Below are positions 53,001-62,170 of a stretch of DNA of 64,000 nt, one piece after another (position 1 is the stretch's first letter; the number at the start of each line of letters is the position of its first letter). The notes beneath the pieces are model-generated. The model was not told the origin of the DNA, made no database searches, and saw only the letters and a list, made by a program, of their open reading frames with translations. Position numbers and translations under genes: made by a program. The stretch covers positions 190,600 to 254,599 of the forward strand of contig MLAK01000704.1 of the NCBI GenBank assembly GCA_001839685.1, in the 5' to 3' direction. Source of the stretch: Tritrichomonas foetus (taxonomy: Eukaryota; Parabasalia; Tritrichomonadida; Tritrichomonadidae).

Positions 53001-54651
53001 AAATATATGGTGTTTTATATAGATGCTTTTTAGCTTTAATTAGCTTTCGGCGATTTGATGCTTTAAGTGCAGCATTATTTTGACTTGATGAGTGTCGTAG
53101 AAGAAATGATGCTTCACCATCAATATGAAAAGGAAGGTAATTTAAACGATTTGTATGTATCATTGCATTTTCTTTAAAAATATCAAAGAGATAACGAATA
53201 ATAACAGGCCTCTGTGATTGATGAATTGACCAATAAATAAATTTCTGTTTATTTTTCTTTTTTGCAACTAATTTACGCCACGAAGTAAATGCAGAAATAT
53301 ATGAAAAGTGAATGAAATCTCCTTTAAGTAGGAAAAAAGTACGAAGCATTAAATTTTGATTTGCAACAATTAGATTATGCATATAGGCATGCCTTATTCC
53401 ATCTTCAATAATAATTGAATGCCATTTTCTAAAAGAATTTTTTAATGATGTTAAAAAACTTCGATTTTTCAAAACGGTTCCCTTCATTCTAGAAATAATC
53501 TGAAAATCAATTACTTGATACCAGGCACGAATAATCCTTCTTTTAATATTTGTGTAAAGCCTTTTCGTTGCAACTAGTGCTGTTAGCGCACGATAGCATG
53601 TTTTCATCAATAAAAAATCACTCTTTTTACGTGTTTTTTCGCTTGCATTATTATAAAAAGCATGTGATACCATATTTGCACGCAATTCTGTAAGAACATT
53701 AATTTTCACGTATCTAATATGTAATTTTAAAGCTACATTATATAGCTTATGTCTTGATCTTTTATGTGCAGCAAAAAAATTCCATTCAGGAATATAAAGT
53801 TCATTCTTATCTTTTAATAATTTCTTAGTTTTCTTATACTTTGCCCATCTTTTCCAGAAATAGTATGTCCAAAGCATTGGACCAAAAATGCTTCTCTTTT
53901 TGGCAGCTTCTTGCATTGAAAATGAAGTTCTTTCCATAATTAATTTTTCTGATGTGTAATTGTTCCAAGCTTGAAAAAATTTTTCTATTAGAGATTTATT
54001 CAATGCTCGCTGATATTTTTGAATAACACCTATATTATATTGTGGTTTCACCATGAGAAAATTGGTTTGCATTGTCTGTTCGAAATTGTTTACTAGAAAA
54101 TCATTATCTTTGGTAACCCATTTATCGATTTGACCTTTTGGCAAAATGAAACCATTTATGCTTAAATACAGAATGACTTCTTTGTAACTTTTTAAGGAAA
54201 CATTAGCTGGCTTTTGTAGTGAAAGAATCCATAAATGTAATGCATACTTTAATTTTTTTCTTCTGTAAGATAAAACGAAATCGATTAATTTTCTCATTTT
54301 TTTCCTCGATAAAAAATATCGCCAATTCCGTTGAATAATTGTTGCATTATAATGATGATGTTCTTCAATTCCGTTGAGCATAACGAATGTTTGGATGCTT
54401 CTTGGTGTTGAATATTCTTTTTGCTCTGTCAGAAACTTTACGTGAGTTGATTTATGGCCACTTTTTTCTTCGAAATCGTTGAAGTCTTTGATTGGAATTG
54501 CTAACGGCGGAATGAAACGAGCTTTTTTTGCGGAATTTGGACCAGATAAAAAACCACCTTTCTTTTCGACAACAAGAGGACGTTTTGGTGTCCTTGGAGT
54601 GGCATGTCTGCTTTTACTTTTGGCTTTTAAAGAAAGCAGTCCAATTTCCAT
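50092..54651 (-). CDS. Sfi1-like Trp-repeat protein with long disordered tail (1519 aa)
   Basis: Residues about 100-480 carry helical units centred on Trp, spaced irregularly, resembling Sfi1 centrin-binding repeats: IIQRNWRYFLSRKKMRKL (also an IQ-like motif), ALHLWILSL, FFQAWNNYT, FWKRWAKYKKTKK, IRAWYQVIDF, FRKWHSIII and FTSWRKLVAKKKNK. The N-terminus is basic and Pro/Arg-rich (RHATPRTPKRPL). The remainder is largely disordered and Ser/Lys/Pro/Thr-rich, with a more ordered stretch at about 1280-1370 (IMERKLTFTRDLVAAIREGAK) and a short ordered C-terminus (DFFIYVTPYIMPPELLLQVLEDQDK). The likely role is in basal bodies or microtubule-organising structures through centrin binding, which is an inference. 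The start is an ATG at 54651, with a TTAAACG motif about 18 bp upstream. Confidence 0.8.
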   Translation of the reverse strand: MEIGLLSLKAKSKSRHATPRTPKRPLVVEKKGGFLSGPNSAKKARFIPPLAIPIKDFNDFEEKSGHKSTHVKFLTEQKEYSTPRSIQTFVMLNGIEEHHHYNATIIQRNWRYFLSRKKMRKLIDFVLSYRRKKLKYALHLWILSLQKPANVSLKSYKEVILYLSINGFILPKGQIDKWVTKDNDFLVNNFEQTMQTNFLMVKPQYNIGVIQKYQRALNKSLIEKFFQAWNNYTSEKLIMERTSFSMQEAAKKRSIFGPMLWTYYFWKRWAKYKKTKKLLKDKNELYIPEWNFFAAHKRSRHKLYNVALKLHIRYVKINVLTELRANMVSHAFYNNASEKTRKKSDFLLMKTCYRALTALVATKRLYTNIKRRIIRAWYQVIDFQIISRMKGTVLKNRSFLTSLKNSFRKWHSIIIEDGIRHAYMHNLIVANQNLMLRTFFLLKGDFIHFSYISAFTSWRKLVAKKKNKQKFIYWSIHQSQRPVIIRYLFDIFKENAMIHTNRLNYLPFHIDGEASFLLRHSSSQNNAALKASNRRKLIKAKKHLYKTPYILSAIGTTVKETLTAYDNLDNFELADHNWINAASSSQIRTLFFRLILIMAYKSSSIKNFKSPEEKVSILKKFRSDHFLYSVGDVNGYRLHQNRHDEKLHTALSQLLQRNFAFLIAYDTHETALNLSKLTKTFTVNQKSIKIEDSLHASINKVSSEDDFEIRGNKLTKKQYHAGIHIGHPFLQPIENLRKNLDDNNRKYRRKPADIFSQEVSIMSRPNHQRPSLEALSNTPQTDILYDSFKPLSQNLKASRMMSSREFMLKELSELHNEANQELEIIAENDGVIEDEFEPAPYIPPPISQLPSIREPSVPMFVIPKSQFETESQEVFPIKSPEVKTPEIKTDTDSKVDAIEEELSGSITLEDVGRNFINDAGYFDYDSDQRSAMLTNKYLNVLSVLVGAPNKRPKTPNFLQSSQSNIGIKAENEELRSNIYTVIRKAFASKKSELEKDSQDAKPSKGTSTKATSTKNSRVTSVKPKTPTSAKRSPNLYSSKRRGSLFEDPDKQFGTIVAANGVEYLKSACPEFSNVAFQGKEVLTSTPWQQSSNQSKKLKKNLSQSSALQSATIKVAGFDDLPVSSQLFDDVNKYLQDSCNTVEDQEQLIENLRNTAKNATGSDKLALMRLIDALVHKMLLKQLDSQGNTNDLSNLVEVDERNTATTSENGEKIVTFQIPKKTRKHKYYSDNRKFSAFDTQSRLVDPPEIMERKLTFTRDLVAAIREGAKFTSQFRMKYYKNMNDIKPFEGLKRLKKIIKEKLSVHPNFVTNEVCGEYDEGATLTIGGVTKRASPEKIRPTSPSKNKMNESKQSSNRIKEQNIETLNEIKGETLEFKTRARTQLLDGCLRPEKSRVKTVKRPISMKRKPQFTKMTPTHSKPSPNFFVAKDEILNSHPEIDQGQGLKQKPKPKQRQEKEQEENVIPKKEEHKLYPKSPSDLKWSINNDRINITDEDIDFFIYVTPYIMPPELLLQVLEDQDK

Positions 54652-55382
54652 ATGTAAAAATTTCCGAGGCCGTTTAAAAAATTATTGAATTGAATCTTTG
54701 AGAGATTTTACCATCAGTATCTTGTCGTCATTGTATCGAAAAGACTTTATAATAGAAAAAATGACTTTCTAAATGAAGTTTTACTTGTGGTAACAATTTG
54801 AATGTATTTCAACTCATTAATTATATTCATTTTTTTATGCTTCAAATGATATCATTCATATAATAGTGAAAAATAATTGTTCTATGAAAATAACTATTAT
54901 TCCATGATTGTAGTTATGAAATAAAATAGCAAATCTTTCTGAACAAATAACTTTAATAGAATCACGAAATAACTTGGCTCAATTTACTTTAGTAAAAATA
55001 CACTTGATAGTTTTTCAATGTCAATTTAAAGTATATCAAATGATTATCATTTAATTGTAATTTGATTGCTTTTTTATTCAATGTTATGAAAGAAAAAAGA
55101 TGGATTTGTTTAATTCAGTGAATTCTTTGAATTCGAAAAAATTTGGAACTAACACTTTATAACTAAAAGATCTTTACAAAGTCACATGAATATTAGCACA
55201 TAAATGTTTCCAGGATATTCATTGTTTCTTCTTGATTCATATTTCTTGTTTATAGATAAATTATATTATCTCAATATCATTTGAAATCGAATAGTTTTGA
55301 CATGGTTACATGGTTAGAGGTTTTGTAGAAAGGTCAGAGAAAAAGATCAAAAACAAAGAATTTGTTTCATAATTAAATACAT
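54652..55382. other. Intergenic region
   Basis: About 730 bp of AT-rich sequence upstream of the Sfi1-like gene and downstream of the next minus-strand gene. I find no open frame of interest, no tRNA and no clear repeat. Confidence 0.5.
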
Positions 55383-57329
55383 TTAATATAACATATGCTC
55401 AACCTGATTATTCCATACAGTTAACATTGTTGTTGTTCCTTTTGGAGCATGTTTCCATATTTCCTTTTCAAATAAGATTGTTCGATATAATGATTCATAA
55501 GAAATTTTTCTAGAGCATTGTTTATTCAATTTTATGGTGCAATTGCATAATCGAACTTCATAAGTTGGTGATGGAAAATTTGGATCAGAATAAAAATCAC
55601 ATACATTTTTGATTCTTTTTTCATATTCTATTAGATGAATCCTTTTTTGTTGTATAGAATTCTTATGATATTCAATTAATTCTTTGAGTTTTTGAATTTG
55701 ATTTTTAAGTTCTATTTTGGGAATGACTTTTTCGTTTTGTTTATTTTCATTTATCAAATTTGAATAATATTCAGTGAAAATATCGTGATTTCCAAAGCTA
55801 AAGTTTTTATTTATTTTTGTTGCATGAGAAAATAAAGGGCATTTAATATAATTTTCTGTTTTTCTGTTAAAAATCTTTAATGTTTGAATTTGTTTTTTAA
55901 TTTTTTGAGTTTCCGCAAAAGTTTTTTGAATTTCATTTTCCAATTCTATTTCTGTTACTGAAAAATTGTTTCGATTGGTAACACTGTCGCAATTATAAAA
56001 AACGTGATTCATTAAATCTTGTTCTATTTTTTGTGATAAAGCAATATGATTATTTAATAATTCTAAAGTTTCCATTGCCTTTTCAAAACAAATTTCTTCA
56101 TTTTGATTCTGTGCTCTATGCTTTTCTTCTCTTTGACGAAGTTTTTTTTGTGCTGTTTTTATAAGATTGTCCACTTTTTTAATATTTTCTAATTTTTGAT
56201 CATATTTTTGAATTCGGAATAAAACCAAAGGAATTTTCTTTTTATTTTCTTTCTTTTGAACTCCAATTTGACCAATTTTCTTGAGAACTTTATTTTTTTC
56301 ATCGATTGTATTTTTTATATTTTTTAAAATTTCAAATTCTTTCATTGTTTTACACTGTTTTAATAAAATATTTATATTGTTAAGATCACTCGCTTCCTTA
56401 ATCATATCTTTTGTCTGTTGCTGATATAATTTGAATAAATTTTGTTTTTGTTCTGCTTTTCTGAGATTTAAAGCTGTTGCTTCTTTATCGTTTGTGATAT
56501 TTTCCTTCATTTTTTGAATGTTGTTATTCATATTTACAATAATATTATTATTTTCTCGATTTTTATTATCATATTGAGAGAATTTTTCTGTTTGTACATA
56601 TAATTCCCTTTTCAATAAATACAGGTCATTCGAATTTTTATTGTTGGTTAATTTTTCAGTTGCTTTATTCAATTCATTCTGAACTTCTTTTTGATCTTTT
56701 GAGATTTCTTTTTGGTAATTTTCAATAAAATGTATAGATTTTTTCACTTCTTCTGTTATAACTTGTGTTTTTGTAATATTTTCACGAGTTTCCGAAATTT
56801 CTGAATTGATTTTTGATTTATTTAATGATTCAAGTTCACTTTGCATAAAAGTTATTCTTGTTGCGATTTCTTTTTCTTCTTTAATTAAATCATCATCAAA
56901 TTCGTGAAGATCATCAATTTTTTGGCTGTATTGAATTTTTTCAGAATCATTTAAAACGATTTGTTTTTTGACTTCGACAGATTTTGTGTTGATTTGTGCA
57001 ATTTGCTTAGAAATATCACTACTTATTTTAATTATTTCATTTTGTTGCTCTTTAACTGTGTTTTCCCATTCTTTTTTATCTGCTTCATATTGCTTTTTTA
57101 TATTTAAAAGCTGCTGCGCGTATTTTGTGAGGCGCAATTCTCTGTCTTTTGCTTCTTGCATGAATGACGCGCTGGTTCGATATTTGTTGTCAATTAGATC
57201 TGATCGATTCAATAAACTGCTTAAATGGCTCTCAAGTTTTTCTGGCGTATTGTTTAATTGCTCTTGTAAAGATATGTCATCATCATTTACTTTGTTAACA
57301 CTTTGACTAAATGATACATGTCTACTCAT
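55383..57329 (-). CDS. Coiled-coil protein (648 aa)
   Basis: Coiled-coil heptads extend over about residues 20-400 and 430-600, rich in Lys, Glu, Asn, Gln and Ile. The N-terminus (MSRHVSFSQSVNKVNDDD) is short and Ser-rich. The last 60 residues are different: SDPNFPSPTYEVRLCNCTIKLNKQCSRK and LFEKEIWKHAPKGTTTMLTVWNNQVEHMLY look like a small folded tail. The overall plan resembles axonemal or basal-body coiled-coil proteins, but I cannot assign a family. The start is an ATG with an early Asp-rich segment. The gene resembles in style, but not visibly in sequence, the coiled-coil gene at the right end of the window. Confidence 0.82.
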   Translation of the reverse strand: MSRHVSFSQSVNKVNDDDISLQEQLNNTPEKLESHLSSLLNRSDLIDNKYRTSASFMQEAKDRELRLTKYAQQLLNIKKQYEADKKEWENTVKEQQNEIIKISSDISKQIAQINTKSVEVKKQIVLNDSEKIQYSQKIDDLHEFDDDLIKEEKEIATRITFMQSELESLNKSKINSEISETRENITKTQVITEEVKKSIHFIENYQKEISKDQKEVQNELNKATEKLTNNKNSNDLYLLKRELYVQTEKFSQYDNKNRENNNIIVNMNNNIQKMKENITNDKEATALNLRKAEQKQNLFKLYQQQTKDMIKEASDLNNINILLKQCKTMKEFEILKNIKNTIDEKNKVLKKIGQIGVQKKENKKKIPLVLFRIQKYDQKLENIKKVDNLIKTAQKKLRQREEKHRAQNQNEEICFEKAMETLELLNNHIALSQKIEQDLMNHVFYNCDSVTNRNNFSVTEIELENEIQKTFAETQKIKKQIQTLKIFNRKTENYIKCPLFSHATKINKNFSFGNHDIFTEYYSNLINENKQNEKVIPKIELKNQIQKLKELIEYHKNSIQQKRIHLIEYEKRIKNVCDFYSDPNFPSPTYEVRLCNCTIKLNKQCSRKISYESLYRTILFEKEIWKHAPKGTTTMLTVWNNQVEHMLY

Positions 57330-58019
57330 TAATCATTTAGGAGTTGAGAAGAAATTCATTTGAAAAAGTTAACATTCTGAATAGACCGTTTACAAAATTA
57401 TTTGATATGAATTAGTAAATCATCTATTGAATGAGATGAATCCTTGATAAAATTTGCTTATATGTAAATCATGGTTGAAGTATTTCAGTGAATTCATGAA
57501 TAAATATATTTAAATAATTTTGATTGGATATCTGCGGAGAAATGTTTATTTTATATATTTAATCCCAAATTCAAAGTTATTTTGTGAGACATTATGACTT
57601 CATTTAATTTTACCAAATATTTGTATCAGTTTCTACATGCTTTATAATTCATTCCATTTGAGAAAGCCTATATAGAAACTATTTTAATGTGATGAACAAA
57701 CCTTTCTCCATCATTGAGCCACACCTTGAGTCAAGTCTATGATTTAACTTGTCAAACAAGCATCAATTCCATGATGTCTCAATTTAGTGATGGATAAAAA
57801 TTGAATATCATTTATCAGTTTCAGAATTGGTATTCCATTGATTACAATATCTATTTTTGATAAATAATCGGAGTAAAATGTCATTGGAACATCAAGAAAG
57901 ATGAATAGTAAGAATAATATTTAGTATAAAAATAAAAACATAATCAAATCACTAATATATTAGCAGCATACAAAGAAGTTATTCGGTAAAACTAATCAAG
58001 CTAAATGAAAGAGTAAAGA
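57330..58019. other. Intergenic region
   Basis: 690 bp of AT-rich DNA between two minus-strand genes. No coding frame, structured RNA or repeat array stands out. Confidence 0.5.
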
Positions 58020-58688
58020 CTAATTTTCATAATTGCTGTAACTTTCATATTCGTCTGAAAATTCTTCCTTTTCAGATGAAGAATTTATTTCCATTTCCTG
58101 GCTTTGTTTTCGATAGTTGATGAGCTCTTCTTTGGCATTTTCCTGTTCTTGTCGTATTTTAATGAGTAAATTGAGAATTTCGACAGGAAAGGGCTGAACA
58201 ATCATCGGATGGCTTCCAATATGTATAAAAAATGGGTCAGCCGGGGCGACGGTTATCATCAAAAAGTCAAGAGAATCAATAAAACCGAGCTGAAAGAGAG
58301 TTTCGAGGCTGTATTTTGGTAATAATGGCAAAGCCAAATAATCTGCTCGATTCATGGCAAAAATTATTGATTTTGGAGGAACTGATATGAGAGACGACAA
58401 GCGCTTCAGATTGATGCAAATGCATTCGTTAAAAACAACTAATCCGCAACGAAGAAGTTGATATACTGGGTCAACTGACAAGATTTCTGCGAAGTAGGCA
58501 AGGAGGGAAAGTTCATCGCCGATTGGAATTGTTATAAGATTCTGAAACTTTGAGTGAAAATGCGAAAAATATTGAAAAATAACTCGATCAAGATCTTCAT
58601 TCGATTGTTTCATAAATGCTCGTTGTTTTAATTGGGCTGCGAGTTTGACAGGCGGCATTGATTCCCAATGCTTAATCTCATCGAGCAT
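58020..58688 (-). CDS. Hypothetical conserved-looking protein (222 aa)
   Basis: A compact helical protein with a normal hydrophobic core at residues about 1-180, followed by a charged tail (EQENAKEELINYRKQSQEMEI...) that ends in an acidic Glu/Ser/Tyr-rich segment. A segment at about 90-125 (LRCGLVVFNECICINLKRLSSLISVPPKSIIFAMNRADYLALP) could be a winged-helix-like unit, faintly like the initiator-binding domain of trichomonad transcription factors. This resemblance is by eye and weak. There is no signal peptide or membrane span. The ATG at 58688 begins MLDEIKHWESMPP, a good N-terminus. I do not claim a function. Confidence 0.7.
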   Translation of the reverse strand: MLDEIKHWESMPPVKLAAQLKQRAFMKQSNEDLDRVIFQYFSHFHSKFQNLITIPIGDELSLLAYFAEILSVDPVYQLLRCGLVVFNECICINLKRLSSLISVPPKSIIFAMNRADYLALPLLPKYSLETLFQLGFIDSLDFLMITVAPADPFFIHIGSHPMIVQPFPVEILNLLIKIRQEQENAKEELINYRKQSQEMEINSSSEKEEFSDEYESYSNYEN

Positions 58689-58940
58689 TGGTCGTAAACA
58701 TCAATTTGTATTATTTTTCTCAAAAAGTTTATATGTCAATTCGATAAATCATTCAATTTGCTTAATATATCACCTGGTGCAATCATCCATCGAAATGTGA
58801 ATTAGAATAAATCTATTTATCAGTTGTCATTATATGATGGAAAACAACATTAAAATGAACTGAGTGTGTTTTTTAATAAAAATTAGACAAAAAGAAAATA
58901 TCTGAAAATTGATAGTTTTTTTATTCACCGCAATACAGTT

Positions 58941-60380
58941 TCACGATTCGGGGACAAAATCCTTCAGGAAAGTTTTTTCTGCAATCAATGTAAACACAGA
59001 AGAAAACAAAACCGCAATAAGAACAGAGAACGAAGTGAAGTTTGCACCAAGTTCTTTTTCTTTTGGATCAAGTTTGTCATCATTCAAAAGCATATGGTAA
59101 GTATTGACATAACTAAGCCCACCGACAGAACCGACGAAGAAAATACAGACAAATTCTGCCCAGAGAGGCATCCAGTGAAGCATTGCCTGAGATAGCCAAA
59201 TTCCAAAGTTTGCACATTGTAGGAAAGACATGAATTCTAAATAAGGGAATTTGAAAAAGTGCAAAGATGAACAAAATATTAAAACACCAATATGTTGAAC
59301 TAATGAAAGTAGAGGAAATAGGTATTTATACTTTTCTTGGATTTCTTCAGTTTGTGCACAATCAATAAAAGCTGAAGCAATAACGTATTGGCAAAAATAT
59401 ACAGTATCACATGTCCAAATATAACGAAAGATTTTCTTAATGAGATGAAAATTACAACAATGTATTTTTCTTTCGGTTGATTTTATCAAATTCTCATTTT
59501 CAGGAGTTGTTGCATTTTCTGTAAGATGAACAGAATTTGTAGATTGGAGTAATGGTGTTGTTGAAGTATCATGAAAAGACTCATTAAGTGATTCATTAAT
59601 TGGTTCTTGAATAGAATCTGCAGTAAAAATTGATGAATTAGAATTTTTCGATTGTCTGATTCTCAAAATACAAAAATAAGAGCAAGCATATATAACAATC
59701 AAAGGTGTAAGACAATAGAAAGAAAGTCGATAATCAAAATCCAATTTGATACAAAGTGCAGAATACCCTCCACCGAGAACACCAGCTGTTGCTGTTCCAA
59801 TTGACCAAAATTTCACCAACGATTGTTTTTTGATGTGTGCAAAATAACCTAAAGAAACAGATTCACCAAAATCGCATGGAAAGCCAACAAACACAATCGA
59901 TATGCATGCAACCCAAAAGTTGGGTGCAATGGCGCATCCAAGAAGGCCAATGGCCATAAAAAAGGTATTTGATGCATATCGCCAGTCATACGATATATTT
60001 CGTGATGACAAAAATGCATTGATCGATGATGCGAATAATGAACAAATTGTACTCGACCAATTTACTGCAGCTATGTAGCCTGACGCTTCAAAGTGAAGAA
60101 CAATTCTCTGCGCACTGGATGAAACGATTAAAAAAAATAAATTATTGATAAGACCAATTAAAACTGCTGCAATTTTGTCAATGATTCTAGTAGGTGTTTC
60201 TTCATCATTAACCTGCTCCTCAATTTTTACGGGTACATCTTTATGAAGATCTTCCATCCATATAACAATTCTATATTTATTTGGTCGGTTGTAACGATCC
60301 AAGGATTCGCGAGTTTTGAATTCATGAAAATGATGAGATCTAACGAAACATATAGTTGTCAATGAGAACTTGTCATTCAT
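58941..60380 (-). CDS. CLN3: CLN3/battenin-family membrane transporter (438-479 aa)
   Basis: A polytopic MFS-fold membrane protein of the CLN3 (battenin/Btn1) family, a lysosomal or vacuolar transporter-like protein linked in other organisms to lysosome homeostasis. About eleven hydrophobic segments are visible. Diagnostic stretches are FVGFPCDFGESVSLGYF, FWSIGTATAGVLGGGYSAL, DTVYFCQYVIASAF and especially FVGSVGGLSYVNTYHMLL, which matches the family signature G-G-x-x-YVNT(F/Y)H. A long hydrophilic loop (about residues 245-310) separates the two halves. The first ATG (60380) adds 41 residues with no family likeness. Met-42 (60257, MEDLHKDVP) would give 438 residues, the length of human CLN3, and is the more likely start. 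Confidence 0.92.
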   Translation of the reverse strand: MNDKFSLTTICFVRSHHFHEFKTRESLDRYNRPNKYRIVIWMEDLHKDVPVKIEEQVNDEETPTRIIDKIAAVLIGLINNLFFLIVSSSAQRIVLHFEASGYIAAVNWSSTICSLFASSINAFLSSRNISYDWRYASNTFFMAIGLLGCAIAPNFWVACISIVFVGFPCDFGESVSLGYFAHIKKQSLVKFWSIGTATAGVLGGGYSALCIKLDFDYRLSFYCLTPLIVIYACSYFCILRIRQSKNSNSSIFTADSIQEPINESLNESFHDTSTTPLLQSTNSVHLTENATTPENENLIKSTERKIHCCNFHLIKKIFRYIWTCDTVYFCQYVIASAFIDCAQTEEIQEKYKYLFPLLSLVQHIGVLIFCSSLHFFKFPYLEFMSFLQCANFGIWLSQAMLHWMPLWAEFVCIFFVGSVGGLSYVNTYHMLLNDDKLDPKEKELGANFTSFSVLIAVLFSSVFTLIAEKTFLKDFVPES

Positions 60381-61008
60381 TTCAACGATTTCAAAAAATA
60401 ACGCATCAGTAAAATGGCTGTTGAGAAATCCATTTGAGAAATTTACTCCAAAAAGCGAAAAGTATAGGCTTCTTTATAAATTTTGTATCAAAATTATCTC
60501 AGTATATCAATACATTTCCTCCAAGTCATCATTTATCATCACCACAGATGAACGATTAGAGTTTATTGATGTAGATTAATTTTTCATTATATTCAGTTGA
60601 GCAAACTATGAAATTCTCGAGCAAATAAATATTAGCAAGGAGATCTGAAAAAATGAAATGATTATTATTCATGAAAAGGCAAAATAAAAAGTGAGTTCAA
60701 TAAATGATTTGTGTATGCAAATATCTAAACTTTTTCTTCCATACTTTGGGTGAATGGCAGAGCTTCGATCAATTTTCCAAAAAACTATAGAAAGGAGGAA
60801 AATTGAGTTGATATTTGGCCAACTAGTGAAGTGAACGATGGTAGAATTATCATTGAATTATTCAGAAAGTTGAATCATTTATCTTTCCAATTCATATAGG
60901 AAATTTGTATATCTTTGAAAAGGATATTCTTAAAAAATTTTAATGTTTATTTGATGATTTTCATTCAAATAATAGCGGTTATGGCCGCTTTGACTGACCT
61001 TTTGTTCG
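60381..61008. other. Divergent intergenic region with uS5 leader
   Basis: 628 bp between the CLN3-like gene and ribosomal protein uS5. The open frames near 60370-60579 have no coding character. The part next to uS5 holds a GC-rich patch unlike the rest, described separately. Confidence 0.55.
60974..60989 (+). promoter_or_regulatory. GC-rich inverted repeat upstream of uS5
   Basis: AGCGG-TTATGG-CCGCT forms a perfect 5-bp inverted repeat with a 6-nt loop, about 20 bp upstream of the uS5 start, in otherwise AT-rich DNA. It may be a factor-binding site for a highly expressed ribosomal gene. It also contains an ATG out of frame with uS5, so transcription probably starts downstream of it. Confidence 0.4.
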
Positions 61009-61836
61009 ATGTCTGAAGCAGCTCAAACGCAGCCTACGGGCGAACAGCGTCGCGGAATGCGCGGACGCCGTGATGGCGCCCGTGGTGGACGTGGTGCTCC
61101 ACGTAACGGTCCAGCCGGTCCAAAGGGAAAGAATGAATGGCAACCAAGAACCAAACTTGGACGTCTCGTCAAGAACGGCCGTATCACCTCAATTGAAGAA
61201 ATTTATCTTCACGCAATCCCAATCAAAGAAGCCGAAATTGTCGATCACCTCCTTGGTGATGCCCTCAAGGATGAAGTCATGAAGATCATGCCAGTCCAGA
61301 AGCAAACACGTGCCGGTCAACGTACCCGCTTTAAGGCATGCATTGCCGTCGGTGACGGAAATGGTCATATCGGTCTCGGTATCAAGACAGCCGCAGAAGT
61401 TGCAAACGCCATCAAAGGTGCTATGATCTACGCCAAACTCTCCATCCTTCCAGTGCGTCTTGGTTACTGGGGTAACAAGATCGGTAAGCCACATACAGTT
61501 CCAAACACAGTCACAGGAAAGTGTGGTTCAATCCGCATGAGACTCATCCCAGCTCCACGTGGATCAGGAATCGTCGCAGGTTCAGTCGCCAAGAAACTCC
61601 TCGGTATGGCCGGTTTCGAAGATGTCTTCACTTCATCAATCGGTCACACAAAGACCACCTTCAACTTCCTCGTCGCCACATACCAAGCCATCGAGAACAC
61701 ATACAAGTTCCTCACACCAGACCAATGGGAGCAGAAAGTCCCAGAAACCCATCCATTTGTCGAACACAGTGAATACCTCGCAGGTTTCAATGAGAACAAA
61801 GTCACAAGAATCAGCATTGACTTGCAGACACAGTAA
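61009..61836 (+). CDS. RPS2: Small-subunit ribosomal protein uS5 (S2)
   Basis: Eukaryotic 40S protein S2 (uS5 family), which lies near the mRNA entry channel. The N-terminus is an Arg/Gly-rich tail ([19 protein letters not shown]) typical of eukaryotic S2 and a likely methylation target. The S5 N-terminal domain follows at about residues 90-160 ([36 protein letters not shown]), then the S5 C-terminal domain ([54 protein letters not shown]). The length of 275 aa fits the family. The gene is far more GC-rich than its surroundings and uses mostly C-ending codons, as expected for a very highly expressed gene. There is no intron. Confidence 0.98.
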   Translation: MSEAAQTQPTGEQRRGMRGRRDGARGGRGAPRNGPAGPKGKNEWQPRTKLGRLVKNGRITSIEEIYLHAIPIKEAEIVDHLLGDALKDEVMKIMPVQKQTRAGQRTRFKACIAVGDGNGHIGLGIKTAAEVANAIKGAMIYAKLSILPVRLGYWGNKIGKPHTVPNTVTGKCGSIRMRLIPAPRGSGIVAGSVAKKLLGMAGFEDVFTSSIGHTKTTFNFLVATYQAIENTYKFLTPDQWEQKVPETHPFVEHSEYLAGFNENKVTRISIDLQTQ

Positions 61837-61967
61837 ATAATGACTGGTAAATGATATTTCTAAGATCTCTCTTTTTTTATCCTTATTCTATTTCATCTGT
61901 TTTATTTTTTCTCTTTCGTTTCTTCTGATTTTTTGGAATGGCCATTTAAGTCCTGAAAAATTATTTG

Positions 61968-62170
61968 ATGAATAAAATTAAACGTACGTCAAAATCATTC
62001 AAAACGCAAAGTCCAAAATTAATATTGATTTAGTAAGCGCTTCAGTTTTATTCAAAGAGAAAGATCTCAAAATAGAGAGACTCCAAAATGAGTTAAAGCA
62101 GTTTACAGAAGCTTTCGAAACAAATTGGACAATCATTCAAACAAAAGATGAGAAAATTAAAGAGTTGAAA
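61968..62170 (+). other. Probable 5' coding part of the coiled-coil gene (frame break or intron)
   Basis: The frame of the downstream coiled-coil gene stays open back to 61982 and reads as coding protein (for example SASVLFKEKDLKIERLQNEL), but this part has no ATG. An ATG at 61968 lies in another frame (MNKIKRTSKSFKTQ...). One missing A in the AAAA run at 62015-62018 would join the two frames. Alternatively, removing 61984-62033, which begins with GTACGT and ends TTTAG, also joins them in frame. The first ATG in the downstream frame is at 62171. Confidence 0.6.
61984..62033 (+). other. Candidate 50-nt intron
   Basis: The donor GTACGT matches the trichomonad consensus GTAYGT, the segment ends in AG, and its removal joins the ATG at 61968 in frame with the coiled-coil frame. 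The acceptor side lacks the extended ACTAACACACAG-type motif known from Trichomonas introns, so the case is weak. Confidence 0.25.

Noticed and set aside
60370..60579. 69-codon plus-strand frame
   Set aside because: Overlaps the CLN3-like gene start and has no coding features.
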